Program-made: the position numbers and the translations under genes
The notes under the pieces: model-generated
What the model was told of the DNA's origin: nothing
The model's input: the letters and a program-made list of their open reading frames with translations, nothing else
The model's database searches: none
Part shown: piece by piece, positions 34,323-43,023 of the stretch
Layout: every line of letters begins with the position of its first letter
Numbering within the stretch: the stretch's first letter is position 1
Source of the DNA: Bacteroidota bacterium
GTDB lineage: Bacteria; Bacteroidota; Bacteroidia; B-17B0; Aurantibacillaceae
DNA: 64,000 bases
Direction of reading: 5' to 3'
NCBI GenBank assembly: GCA_016711805.1
Contig: JADJSH010000009.1
Location: 62,001-126,000, forward strand

Positions 34323-35588
34323 ATGAAAAAGCTATTTCTACTTCCTTTATTTTTACTAATAACTATTCAATGTTTTAGTAGCTATATTTTGATTCCTATG
34401 GATGATACCCAAAAGAATCACTTAAAGGCTTATGGAATTGCTTATTGGGCATTGAAAGGAGAGTTGGAAATACAATGGTTAACTAATTACAGAGGAGGAA
34501 GTTTTTTAATTCCTAATTCAAAGCCAGTTACAACCGAGTGTACCATAAGAGGAATTAGCTATGAAATTATTTCTGATGCACAATCCAACGGTATATTAGC
34601 AGAGATTGCAAATCCAGAAGTAAATCAGGATGCTATTAAATTAGAGAAAGCACCTAAAATTGCGGTGTATTCTCCAAAAATAAAGCAACCATGGGATGAT
34701 GCCGTAACATTGGTATTGAAGTATGCTGAAATACCATATGATGTTGTTTATGATGAAGAAATAATTGGAGATAAATTAAAAGATTACGATTGGTTGCACT
34801 TGCATCATGAAGATTTTACAGGACAGTACGGACGATTTTGGGCATCATTTCATCAAACAGCTTGGTACCAAAACGAAGTAAAAGATAATGAAGAACGTGC
34901 AAAAAAATTAGGATTTGAAAAGGTTTCTCAATTAAAATTAGCAGTAGCAAAAAAGATAAATGATTATGTATTTACAGGCGGCTTTTTATTTGCTATGTGT
35001 AGCGCTACGGATAGTTATGATATTGCACTTGCGTGTGAAGGAATTGATATTTGTGAATCCATGTTTGATCATGATCCTGCCGATGCGGCAATGAATAAAA
35101 AAATTGATTACACAAAAGGCTATGCATTTGAAAAATATCAGCTAAGCACTAATCCTTATGAATACGAATTTTCTACTATTGATGCAACTACACCAAGAAG
35201 ACAATATGGTATGAATAAAGATAATGATGTGTTTACCTTATTTGAATTTTCTGCTAAATGGGATCCAGTACCAACCATGCTATGCCAAAATCATGAGCAA
35301 ACCATTAAAGGTTTTTACGGACAAACAACTGCTTTCACTAAAACATATATTAAGAAAAATATTTTAATTTTAGGAGAAGCTAAAGCTTATAATGAAGCGC
35401 GTTATATTCACGGAGATCATGGTAAAGGTACTTGGACTTTTTATGGCGGACATGACCCCGAAGATTATGAGCATAGAGTAGAGGATCCACCAACGGATTT
35501 AAGTTTACATCCAAACTCGCCAGGATATCGTTTGATATTGAACAATATCTTATTTCCAGCTGCTAAAAAGAAAAAACAGAAGACTTAA
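34323..35588 (+). CDS. Conserved secreted Bacteroidota protein of unknown function (often labelled asparagine synthetase B)
   Basis: This 421-residue protein has a signal peptide (MKKLFLLPLFLLITIQCFSS). Its mature part contains a conserved core: LIPMDDTQKNHLKAYG, WLTNYRGGSF, IAVYSPKIKQPWDDAV, DWLHLHHEDFTGQYGRF, FLFAMCSATDSYDIAL, ARYIHGDHGKGTW and YGGHDPEDYEH, ending in KKKKQKT. From memory, close homologues occur across Flavobacteria and share even the KKKKQKT tail; some carry the label asparagine synthetase B. I see none of the AsnB hallmarks (N-terminal Cys, ATP-pyrophosphatase SGGxD loop). The MCSATDSY and GGHDPEDY motifs rather suggest a glutamine-amidotransferase-like fold. The function is unknown. 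Confidence 0.75.
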   Translation: MKKLFLLPLFLLITIQCFSSYILIPMDDTQKNHLKAYGIAYWALKGELEIQWLTNYRGGSFLIPNSKPVTTECTIRGISYEIISDAQSNGILAEIANPEVNQDAIKLEKAPKIAVYSPKIKQPWDDAVTLVLKYAEIPYDVVYDEEIIGDKLKDYDWLHLHHEDFTGQYGRFWASFHQTAWYQNEVKDNEERAKKLGFEKVSQLKLAVAKKINDYVFTGGFLFAMCSATDSYDIALACEGIDICESMFDHDPADAAMNKKIDYTKGYAFEKYQLSTNPYEYEFSTIDATTPRRQYGMNKDNDVFTLFEFSAKWDPVPTMLCQNHEQTIKGFYGQTTAFTKTYIKKNILILGEAKAYNEARYIHGDHGKGTWTFYGGHDPEDYEHRVEDPPTDLSLHPNSPGYRLILNNILFPAAKKKKQKT

Positions 35589-35600
35589 TTTTTTGGGGGG

Positions 35601-35728
35601 GCCTTCTCTTCTTATTATCCCTCACGCGGCTTTATTTTAAATAAAAAAAAAAAATATAGATTTTTAGTCCGCGTGAGGATGCAAGCGAAAATCCTTTGCC
35701 TCAGGTCTCTTGCAGGAACGCCCAAATC
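35601..35728. repeat. Inverted-repeat element overlapping the end of lysA
   Basis: An inverted repeat, CCTCACGCGG at 35620-35629 and CCGCGTGAGG at 35669-35678, flanks an AT-rich loop with a run of 12 A (35643-35654). On the lysA strand the sequence then runs from TTTGGGCGTT through CAAAGGATTTTCGC to the first arm. It looks like a member of a dispersed Bacteroidota repeat class, by recall. Just outside it is a run of seven G at 35595-35601. The lysA frame reads through almost the whole element. Confidence 0.6.
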
Positions 35729-36901
35729 TTTATACAATAAACACTCACTAAAATAACTCCGCACTTCGTCTCGTAAATTGTAACGGCTAGCCATTACTTC
35801 GCCATAAGCACCAGCGCTTCTGATGGCGATAATATCACCACGTTTTGTTTCGGGCAATTCAACCGCTTTGCCAAAGCAATCGCTGCTTTCGCATATTGGG
35901 CCAACAACATCGTATTTTATGGTATTTTTTTCTTTTGAAGAAATATTTTCAATCACGTGAAAAGCTTGATATAATGCAGGACGGATTAATTCAGTCATGC
36001 CAGCATCTAAAATCGCAAAGTTGGTATTAATGCCATTTTTGATATATAATACTTTACTAATCAAACTGCCACATTGAGCTATGATAGCTCGCCCTAATTC
36101 AAAATGTAATTCCTGATTTTTTCTTAATTCTATAAAGTCGTTAAATACTTTAAAGTAAGAGGCGAAATCGATAATATCATGCTTGTCTGGCTCGTGATAA
36201 TTAATACCAACGCCGCCGCCAACATTAATGATGGGTAAATCAAATCCTTTATTTAAAAAGTAGGTATTGATTTCGTTTACTCTTGAACATAATTTTTTAA
36301 ATGGAGATAAGTCTGTGATTTGAGAACCAATATGAAAATGCAAACCAATTAATTTTAGGTTTGGTAGTTTTTTTAATTTCTCAATAACCGTTTCAAATTC
36401 ATAAGGATTAATCCCGAATTTATTTTCTTCTAAACCTGTTGTAATGTATTTGTGTGTATGTGCATCTACATTAGGATTAATGCGCAATGCAATAGAGGCT
36501 AATTTATTTTGTTTCACTGCTAATTCATTAATCACATCAAGCTCTTGCAAGCTTTCACAATTAAAACAAAAAATATTTTTTTCTAAGGCGTAATTAATTT
36601 CATCATCGCTTTTTCCAACGCCAGCAAATACAACTTTTGACGATTCAAATTTATTTTCAATAGCGCACTTTACTTCATTGCCACTCACACAGTCTGCACC
36701 CAATCCTTTTTTTTGAATTAAGTCAATAATTCGGGAATTAGTATTTGCTTTAAATGCATAATGCACATTGTAATTATATTTGGAGCTTTCTGCTTTTACA
36801 ACATCTAATGTTTTTTGCAGTAGCTGTAAATCGTAATGATAAAATGGTGTTTTATATTGCGATAAATTTTTGAGTATTTTTTCCGTAAACATATATACCA
36901 A
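35615..36901 (-). CDS. lysA: Diaminopimelate decarboxylase
   Basis: This is diaminopimelate decarboxylase, the last step of lysine synthesis. PLP lysine K51 is in NVHYAFKANTN, with the HIGSQI, GGGVGINYHEP and GPICESSDCFGK motifs following. The conserved protein ends near SRYNLRDEVRSYFSE (about residue 388). The last 35-40 residues (LGVPARDLRQRIFACILTRTK onward) are encoded by a repeat element at 35601-35728 and do not look like LysA; the natural stop was probably displaced. The lysC gene ends 3 bases upstream, so lysC-lysA form an operon. The total is 428 residues. Confidence 0.92.
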   Translation of the reverse strand: MVYMFTEKILKNLSQYKTPFYHYDLQLLQKTLDVVKAESSKYNYNVHYAFKANTNSRIIDLIQKKGLGADCVSGNEVKCAIENKFESSKVVFAGVGKSDDEINYALEKNIFCFNCESLQELDVINELAVKQNKLASIALRINPNVDAHTHKYITTGLEENKFGINPYEFETVIEKLKKLPNLKLIGLHFHIGSQITDLSPFKKLCSRVNEINTYFLNKGFDLPIINVGGGVGINYHEPDKHDIIDFASYFKVFNDFIELRKNQELHFELGRAIIAQCGSLISKVLYIKNGINTNFAILDAGMTELIRPALYQAFHVIENISSKEKNTIKYDVVGPICESSDCFGKAVELPETKRGDIIAIRSAGAYGEVMASRYNLRDEVRSYFSECLLYKDLGVPARDLRQRIFACILTRTKNLYFFFLFKIKPREG

Positions 36902-36904
36902 TTG

Positions 36905-38221
36905 TTAATATCCAAATAAACCTTTATTTAAAGCCACTAAAGCATCTTTCTTGTGAATAGAATTCACCAGTACACTAATGTTGTTGGAACTTCCTCCATA
37001 AGACACCATTCGTAAAGGTATATCTTTTAAAGACTCTAATACTTTGAAACCATAGCCCGCTTTATCTTTAGGTAAATTTCCAACAATACAAATAATACTT
37101 TGTTCTTGTTCAATTTCTACATTGGCAAATTCTTCTAATTCTTTAGTAATTTCTTTTAAGTGCTTAACATTATCTATGGTTAATGATACCGCTATTTCAG
37201 AAGTAGTAATCATATCAATAGATGTTTTGTAGCGTTCAAATATTTCGAATACAGCACGCAAAAAACCATGCGCTAATAACATTCGGTCACTTTTGATATT
37301 AATGGCACAAATACCATCCTTAGCAGCAACAGCCTTTAATCCTTCTGCTGCATTAATATTTGATATGCGTGTCCCTTTGGCATCAGGTTGCATGGTGTTT
37401 TTTAGTAGTACAGGAATGTTTCTTTTTTGAGCAGGTAAGATACAAGTAGGGTGTAAAATTTTTGCACCAAAATAAGCTAACTCTGCTGCTTCATCAAAAC
37501 TTAATTCGTGAATTGGATGTGTTTTTGAAACTACACGAGGATCGTTATTGTGCATACCGTCAATATCTGTCCAAATTTGTACTTCATTGGCTTTAATAGC
37601 AGCGCCAATAATAGAAGCCGTATAATCACTTCCTCCACGTTTTAAATTATCAATTTCTCCAAAAGCATTTCTGCAAATGTATCCTTGAGTAATGAATAAA
37701 TTAATGTTTGGATATTTGTTTAATTCAGTTTCTAAATTTTTTTCGATGTAGGTTAATTGAGGTTCATCATTTTCATCAATGCGCATAAAATTTAATGCTG
37801 GCAATAAAGCCGAAGGAATATTTATTTCTTGTAAATGAAAGTAGAATAGGGCAGTACTTAGTAATTCTCCCTGAGCTAAAATCGCTTTTTCTTCATTTAC
37901 CGTAAACATGTCTAATGTGAATGAACGGAGGTAATTAAAATGGTTTTTAATTAAATCGTTTCCTTTAGTTTTAAATTCAGGCGAACTAAATAATTGATCA
38001 ACTTCATTCACGTAAGTAGATTCTAATTTATTGATTAGTTCATTAGCATTATCGCTTTCTTTTTTATAAAGTGCATTGCATATTTCTACTAAGGCATTTG
38101 TTGTGCCGCTCATAGCTGATAATACAACAATCTTTCTTTCGGGCGAAGAAATGAGTTGTACTAAGGCCTTCATTCGCTCTGCAGTTCCAACACTTGTTCC
38201 GCCAAATTTTAATATATTCAT
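36905..38221 (-). CDS. lysC: Aspartate kinase (monofunctional)
   Basis: This 438-residue protein is a monofunctional aspartate kinase, starting the lysine/threonine/methionine pathway. KFGGTSVG is at residues 5-12, GGSDYTASIIGAAI is in the catalytic domain, and DPRVVSKTHPIHELSFDEAAELAYFGAKILHP is the signature region. Two ACT regulatory domains follow from about residue 300. No homoserine dehydrogenase domain is fused. It is 3 bases upstream of lysA. I looked for an L-box lysine riboswitch in the 267-base leader and saw none. Confidence 0.95.
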   Translation of the reverse strand: MNILKFGGTSVGTAERMKALVQLISSPERKIVVLSAMSGTTNALVEICNALYKKESDNANELINKLESTYVNEVDQLFSSPEFKTKGNDLIKNHFNYLRSFTLDMFTVNEEKAILAQGELLSTALFYFHLQEINIPSALLPALNFMRIDENDEPQLTYIEKNLETELNKYPNINLFITQGYICRNAFGEIDNLKRGGSDYTASIIGAAIKANEVQIWTDIDGMHNNDPRVVSKTHPIHELSFDEAAELAYFGAKILHPTCILPAQKRNIPVLLKNTMQPDAKGTRISNINAAEGLKAVAAKDGICAINIKSDRMLLAHGFLRAVFEIFERYKTSIDMITTSEIAVSLTIDNVKHLKEITKELEEFANVEIEQEQSIICIVGNLPKDKAGYGFKVLESLKDIPLRMVSYGGSSNNISVLVNSIHKKDALVALNKGLFGY

Positions 38222-38436
38222 GATTAATGTTATTTAATGATTTTGAATCCTGCTTTGTCAGGAGTTTTAAATTTAAGAATGTTTATTGATTTTTTTGAAT
38301 GTGTGTGAATCAATCCCTGATTCTGGCACACGAAATTAAATATGGCTCGGGCGAGCCTTACGTTTACATTTAGATTTTATGTAAAGGATGTTTTTCATTA
38401 ATTCGACACAAATAAACACATTAAAATATAATTCAC

Positions 38437-38470
38437 AAAAAAACGCCTCAAAATTATTTGAGGCGTTTTA
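38437..38470 (-). terminator. Terminator for the type A CTD protein gene
   Basis: On the minus strand, the stem AAAACGCCTCAA / TTGAGGCGTTTT closes around a short AT loop (between 38440-38451 and 38458-38469), followed by a T-run on that strand. It lies 18 bases beyond the stop of the gene at 38489. The stem is also flanked by T on the plus strand, so it could work in both directions. Confidence 0.85.
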
Positions 38471-38488
38471 AAATTAACTCATCAAATA

Positions 38489-41143
38489 TTATTGTTTTAT
38501 AACTTTATAAGTTTTGATCGCATCCTTTGTTTCTAATTTTAAATAGTAAATCCCATTTGCTAAATCAGAGATATTAATAGATTTAGAAATTAATCCATTT
38601 CCTTCTATCACATCATTTAAAACAACTTTCCCATCAATGGAAGTGATATAAAGAATTCCTTTTAAATCTGATGAAGTTGTTAAGTCTAATGTAAATATTC
38701 CAGTTGTTGGATTAGGGTAAACATTAATATTCATGTCATTTGTTAATTCTTCAATACCAACACAAGCATTTACAGTTAATGTATCTTTAGCTGTGTTTGA
38801 ACATCCGTTTGATCCAGTAATTGTGTAAAGTATAATGTGGGAACCTTGTCCCGCTTGGTTAGCAGAAAAAGTATTAGTTGATACGGCTGCACCAATGTAA
38901 GTTCCACCACTTGGCGAACCTTCCGTTAATACTTTTACAGTGTTATCATCTTTACAAAAAGTTGTTAACCCGGTAAAAACTAAAGAGACAGATGGCTTTG
39001 CTTTTGAAGTGATACTAATGATATCAGATGATTGACAGCCAATTGTATTTGTAACCACTACAGAATAAGTTCCAGGTGAATTAACAGAAATTGAAGATGT
39101 TGTAGCTCCTGTGTTCCAAGTATAAACATTTCCTGTTCCAACACCTGCGTACAAATGTAAGTTTGAACCTTGACAAAATGCTGTATCAGGGCCTAAAGTC
39201 ACAATTGGCGAAGATCCTAAGCCAACTTGAATTGTATCTGTATTAGAGCAACCATTTGTGTTTGTTCCTCTTACCCAGTATTTACCTGGAGTTGTAATAT
39301 TTAAACTTGAGCCAATACTTGCATTGTTCCATAAGAAACTATTAGCCGTGGTGTTTGCATTTAAAACAACTGGTAAGCTGCAGAATAAAGTATCGTTACC
39401 TAAGTTTGGAGTTGGAGTTGGTTTTACGAAAATTTGTACTGTATCATAGGTCATACAACCAGATGTTAAGCCAGTAATTGTATAAGTTCTTGTACTAGTT
39501 ACATTGGCTATAGGATTTGAAATATTAGCAGCTGATAATTCAATTGCTGGCGACCAAGTATAAGTTATTGTTGCAGGTTGTTCAAAAGCAATATTTGGTC
39601 TTTGATTCATTGACCCAGAAGTAGTTGTTTGCGAACATAATGTTGCGTTAGCATCTGCGTTGTACCAAACAGTAGATGAAAATGGTGTGCTAGATTGAGT
39701 AACTGAAACGTTATTTGAATAACCAGCAGGTGTATTATTAAAACACGTTTCAACAATTAGATTTGATACACCGTCCCAGACATAAGGAGTAGAAAATGTG
39801 TGTGTATTAGCTCCTAACACTGGAACATAACTTGCGGATGAGAAATAAGTTGTAAAACCTGTGGTTTGAAAAGCTGTAATATTAGTTAATGTTGTTGTAG
39901 CAATAGCAACATTGTAATTAGTTAAAGGGTCCGTTCCGTTTAAGTTAGTTGCATTAAATGCCAATGAATTAATATTACCTGCAACTAAGCCCGCTGCTGT
40001 TAATTCAGAGGCTAAGAATAAAAATTGGTGTTTAGCACCTTCATAAAAATTACCATAAGGTGCTGGGTAGCTAGTGGATGTATTTTCTAAAATACCAGTT
40101 CCTAATTGTTTAGTAGAACTAAATGCTGCATTTAATTGAACTGGCACTCCTAAGCACACACTATCATTTGGTAGCGCAGAGGTTATAAATATCGGACTTC
40201 TTGTAACAGTTAAACTAGTTGTATCATTTAGTACCGACCCATCGCCAACCACAGTGGTATATGCTTTTAATTTATAAGTACCAATGTTTGATAAATTATA
40301 AGTTGTGGTCATTGTAAAATCTTGAGAAGCATTACTAGCAATTGTTCCTGAACTTAATGCTAATGTGTATGTTCCAGCATTTGGTCCAGTTGTGTTAACT
40401 GTTACAGTAGTTGAGTTTACAGAGAAATCAGCAGTCGCTGATCCGAAATTTTTCACCCTTGCTACAATCGTATCAACTGCGTAACATCTTTTTGAAGTTA
40501 ATGGATTAATTAATGCGCTAACACCTAAATCTAAAGGAGAAGGCGATAAGATGGTAATATTATAATCTTCTACTTCTCCCCAAGTTGGGTTAGTACAAGG
40601 ACCCGGCGCTGTACTTGATTCAGTGGCAATAATACGCATTCTAGTTGTTCCTGGAGTTGCAGTAAATGGAATTGTTATTCCTGTTGGAGCCGATAGAACG
40701 GTTCCCGCTACCGCAAATAATGTATAGGGTGATGTGATGATATTTTCACCTGGATCTGCAAATGAACCATTTTGATTGTAGTCAATCCAAACACCCACAA
40801 TACCACTATACGAAGATGTGCCACATTGCCCAACAGTAACAGATAATGGGTAATTACTGCCTAAGGTATATACTTGTGGAGTTAACCCTGTATAGTTACT
40901 ATACATGTTTAAAACAGAGCCTGAACCACCAGTAGTTCCACAAGTGCTAGAATTATTTAAAGTTCCAAAAGTAACATTAAAAATTTCTTCGTCAGATGTT
41001 GAAGTGGCTGCCGCAGCGCAATATGTTTGGGAAATAGAATTTTTTGAAGCGAAAAGAACCGCAAAAAATAAAAACAAATGACTGATCTTTCTGTAAATAG
41101 TGTGTGTTACTTTTTTGGAAGAATTAAAGTAGTTTTTTTTCAT
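38489..41143 (-). CDS. Large secreted adhesin-like protein with GEVED domain and type A T9SS sorting domain
   Basis: This 884-residue protein has a signal sequence (FLFFAVLFASKNSISQ) and a GEVED domain at about 40-200 (VGVWIDYNQNGSFADPGENI, TMRI-like TRMRIIATES, WGEVEDYNITI). Then come CARDB/Ig-like domains, including a long central beta-sandwich region, and Ser/Thr-rich Ig repeats (NTDTIQVGLGS and TYSVVVTNTIGC). The end (NVYPNPTTGIFTLDL to LKLETKDAIKTYKVIKQ) is a type A T9SS C-terminal domain, so it should be exported by the GldKLMN system and anchored to or released from the surface. A role in adhesion is inferred from domain type only. Confidence 0.9.
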   Translation of the reverse strand: MKKNYFNSSKKVTHTIYRKISHLFLFFAVLFASKNSISQTYCAAAATSTSDEEIFNVTFGTLNNSSTCGTTGGSGSVLNMYSNYTGLTPQVYTLGSNYPLSVTVGQCGTSSYSGIVGVWIDYNQNGSFADPGENIITSPYTLFAVAGTVLSAPTGITIPFTATPGTTRMRIIATESSTAPGPCTNPTWGEVEDYNITILSPSPLDLGVSALINPLTSKRCYAVDTIVARVKNFGSATADFSVNSTTVTVNTTGPNAGTYTLALSSGTIASNASQDFTMTTTYNLSNIGTYKLKAYTTVVGDGSVLNDTTSLTVTRSPIFITSALPNDSVCLGVPVQLNAAFSSTKQLGTGILENTSTSYPAPYGNFYEGAKHQFLFLASELTAAGLVAGNINSLAFNATNLNGTDPLTNYNVAIATTTLTNITAFQTTGFTTYFSSASYVPVLGANTHTFSTPYVWDGVSNLIVETCFNNTPAGYSNNVSVTQSSTPFSSTVWYNADANATLCSQTTTSGSMNQRPNIAFEQPATITYTWSPAIELSAANISNPIANVTSTRTYTITGLTSGCMTYDTVQIFVKPTPTPNLGNDTLFCSLPVVLNANTTANSFLWNNASIGSSLNITTPGKYWVRGTNTNGCSNTDTIQVGLGSSPIVTLGPDTAFCQGSNLHLYAGVGTGNVYTWNTGATTSSISVNSPGTYSVVVTNTIGCQSSDIISITSKAKPSVSLVFTGLTTFCKDDNTVKVLTEGSPSGGTYIGAAVSTNTFSANQAGQGSHIILYTITGSNGCSNTAKDTLTVNACVGIEELTNDMNINVYPNPTTGIFTLDLTTSSDLKGILYITSIDGKVVLNDVIEGNGLISKSINISDLANGIYYLKLETKDAIKTYKVIKQ

Positions 41144-41293
41144 GCTATATAAATTTAGTGACTATGTATTGGAACAAATTAGATACAAAAATATAACATT
41201 AATTTATTAAATCCTATCATTTTAGTTAACAAAAAATGGATGTTTGTCGTATAAAAATCCACATTCTTATATTCTTATTTGTATTTTTGTGAC

Positions 41294-41554
41294 ATGAATT
41301 CTGTTTTTATTTTATTTTTAAATTTAGGTGGCGGTGAGGTTGTTTTAATTCTCCTTGTTATTTTGTTAATGTTTGGAGGTAAAGGAGTCCCAAGTATTGC
41401 TAAAGCTCTTGGTAAGGGTATTCGTGAATTTAAAGATGCTGCCAATGGTATTCAAAAGGATGTGATGCAAGGTACTGGCGGTATTACCAATACTATTCAA
41501 GAGCATATCCAAGAAGTTAAAAAGGAAGTAGACACACTTTCTGATAATAAATAA
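41294..41554 (+). CDS. tatA: TatA/TatE twin-arginine translocase subunit
   Basis: This is a TatA-type protein of 86 residues: a single membrane helix (VVLILLVILLMFGGKGVP), then an amphipathic helix (IAKALGKGIREFKDA) and a charged tail. The GGKGVP and LGKGIREFK pieces are conserved in TatA. I begin at ATG 41294; the frame extends upstream to TTG 41279, adding five residues. It is followed 17 bases later by FKBP lipoprotein genes, so it heads a small operon. No tatC is present in the window. Confidence 0.92.
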   Translation: MNSVFILFLNLGGGEVVLILLVILLMFGGKGVPSIAKALGKGIREFKDAANGIQKDVMQGTGGITNTIQEHIQEVKKEVDTLSDNK

Positions 41555-41571
41555 TTACTTCAATTCGTTAG

Positions 41572-42132
41572 ATGGCTTTGCAATCTGTTTTCAAAAAATA
41601 CTGGTTCTTGGGAGTTTCATTAGCTGTTTTTATGGCATGCGGGCCAGATCATCAAAATAAAGAAAACGACTCTTTTAACAAACAAAAGGTTAAAGATCAG
41701 TTTGTGAAAGCAAATCAGCAAGTGGTTATTAAAGAAAGCGATGAGATGGATTATTATCAAAAATCTCATGAAATGTCTTTTATTAAAACCAATAGCGGTA
41801 TTCGTTACTATGTTTATAATCCTTCAGCAAAGGGTGATTCTATAAAAACCGACGATATCATAAAAATAAATTACAAAGTATCGTTATTAAATGGTACAGA
41901 ATGCTATTCATCAAAAACGGATGGCCCAAAAGAATTTGTGGTTGGAATGGAAAATATTGAAGATGGTTTACATAAAGCAGTTTTATATCTAAAATCGGGT
42001 GATAAAGCCAAAATATTAATTCCTTCTCATTTAGCCCATGGCTTGTTAGGAGATTCAAAAAAAATACCACCCATGTCTCCAATTATTTATGATATCGAAA
42101 TTATTTCCGTAAAAAAACAATCCCATAATTAA
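41572..42132 (+). CDS. FKBP-type peptidyl-prolyl isomerase lipoprotein (GldI-like)
   Basis: This 186-residue protein has a lipobox at AVFMACGPD (Cys about residue 23) and a C-terminal FKBP domain (DIIKINYKVSLLNGTECYSS to SPIIYDIEIISVKKQ). The layout resembles GldI, the F. johnsoniae FKBP lipoprotein needed for gliding. Some of the aromatic active-site residues are replaced, as the DG-x-x-F motif reads NGTECYSS, so the isomerase activity may be low. It follows tatA after 17 bases. It is probably a periplasmic or outer-membrane chaperone. Confidence 0.8.
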   Translation: MALQSVFKKYWFLGVSLAVFMACGPDHQNKENDSFNKQKVKDQFVKANQQVVIKESDEMDYYQKSHEMSFIKTNSGIRYYVYNPSAKGDSIKTDDIIKINYKVSLLNGTECYSSKTDGPKEFVVGMENIEDGLHKAVLYLKSGDKAKILIPSHLAHGLLGDSKKIPPMSPIIYDIEIISVKKQSHN

Positions 42133-42139
42133 TAAGGAA

Positions 42140-43018
42140 ATGCTTCAAAAAATCGCTATTTGTTGTCTTATATTGTTAGTTTGTTTTGGATGCAATAAAC
42201 AACCACAAATAGAAGGCTATACAAGGGCAGAAAATGGATTTTACTTTAAATTACTATCGATTGGTGACGGAAATGAGAAACCACAAGTTGATAATGTGGT
42301 AGTGTTTGATGCCGAAATGAAAACATTATCCGATTCCATATTTTGGGACACCAAACATGATGCGGCCGATGGACTATACATTACGTTAAATTCTCAATTA
42401 TTATCAGGCTCTTGTAATCATTACTTTTTAAATATGGTAGAAGGCGATAGTGCCTCTCTTTTAATTAATCCTTCTGTTTTTTTTAGGAATTATTTCGATA
42501 CGATTGTTCCCGATTTTTGTAAACGAGATTCTTTGGTAAAGCTAAATGTGAAACTCATTCAAATTATATCAAAACAAGAGTATCAAGCACTTAAAAAAAA
42601 CTCAGAAGCCTATGATGTTGAGGATACAGAGTTACAGGAACTTCAGCTAATTGACAGTTATTTATTGCAGAATTATAAGTATGTAAAAGCTGATGGAAAT
42701 GGTATTTACACGATTACAAAAACCACAACTAATTTAGAGCCTGTAATCCAAGGAAAAAAAGTAAAAGTAGCTTATCAAGGTTTCTTTTTGGATGGTAAAC
42801 CCGTTGATATAAAGGAGCAAACCTTTGAGTACAGCTATGGAACTCCAGACCAATTAATTAAAGGGTTAAATATTGTTATTGGCTCACTAAAAAAAGGGGA
42901 AACTACAAAAATAATAGTACCTTCGCGACTGGCTTTTGGCGAATTAGGAAGTAGCAATGGTTCTGTTCCTCCTTATACCTCACTAGTTTATAACATTAAA
43001 ATAATAGATATAAAATAA
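42140..43018 (+). CDS. FKBP lipoprotein with a degenerate first and an FKBP-like second domain
   Basis: This 292-residue protein has a lipobox (LILLVCFGCNKQ, Cys about 18). The N-terminal half (about residues 25-150, EGYTRAENGFYFKLLSIGDG to IKLIQIIS) has the FKBP strand pattern without the usual active-site residues. The C-terminal part (VKVAYQGFFLDGKPVD to NIKIIDIK) is a more standard FKBP domain. It is paralogous to the next gene, sharing GYTRAENGFYFKLL against GFTKAENGLHYQFF. It lies 7 bases after the GldI-like gene. Periplasmic or membrane-bound foldase is the likely role. Confidence 0.78.
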   Translation: MLQKIAICCLILLVCFGCNKQPQIEGYTRAENGFYFKLLSIGDGNEKPQVDNVVVFDAEMKTLSDSIFWDTKHDAADGLYITLNSQLLSGSCNHYFLNMVEGDSASLLINPSVFFRNYFDTIVPDFCKRDSLVKLNVKLIQIISKQEYQALKKNSEAYDVEDTELQELQLIDSYLLQNYKYVKADGNGIYTITKTTTNLEPVIQGKKVKVAYQGFFLDGKPVDIKEQTFEYSYGTPDQLIKGLNIVIGSLKKGETTKIIVPSRLAFGELGSSNGSVPPYTSLVYNIKIIDIK

Positions 43019-43023
43019 ACAAA

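Noticed and set aside
34323..35588. Asparagine synthetase B
   Set aside because: No N-terminal glutaminase Cys, no ATP-pyrophosphatase loop, and a signal peptide that places it outside the cytoplasm.
38222..38436. Lysine riboswitch before lysC, including small hairpins such as GGCTCG/CGAGCC at 38344-38357
   Set aside because: The L-box conserved parts were not seen, and the stems are short and isolated.
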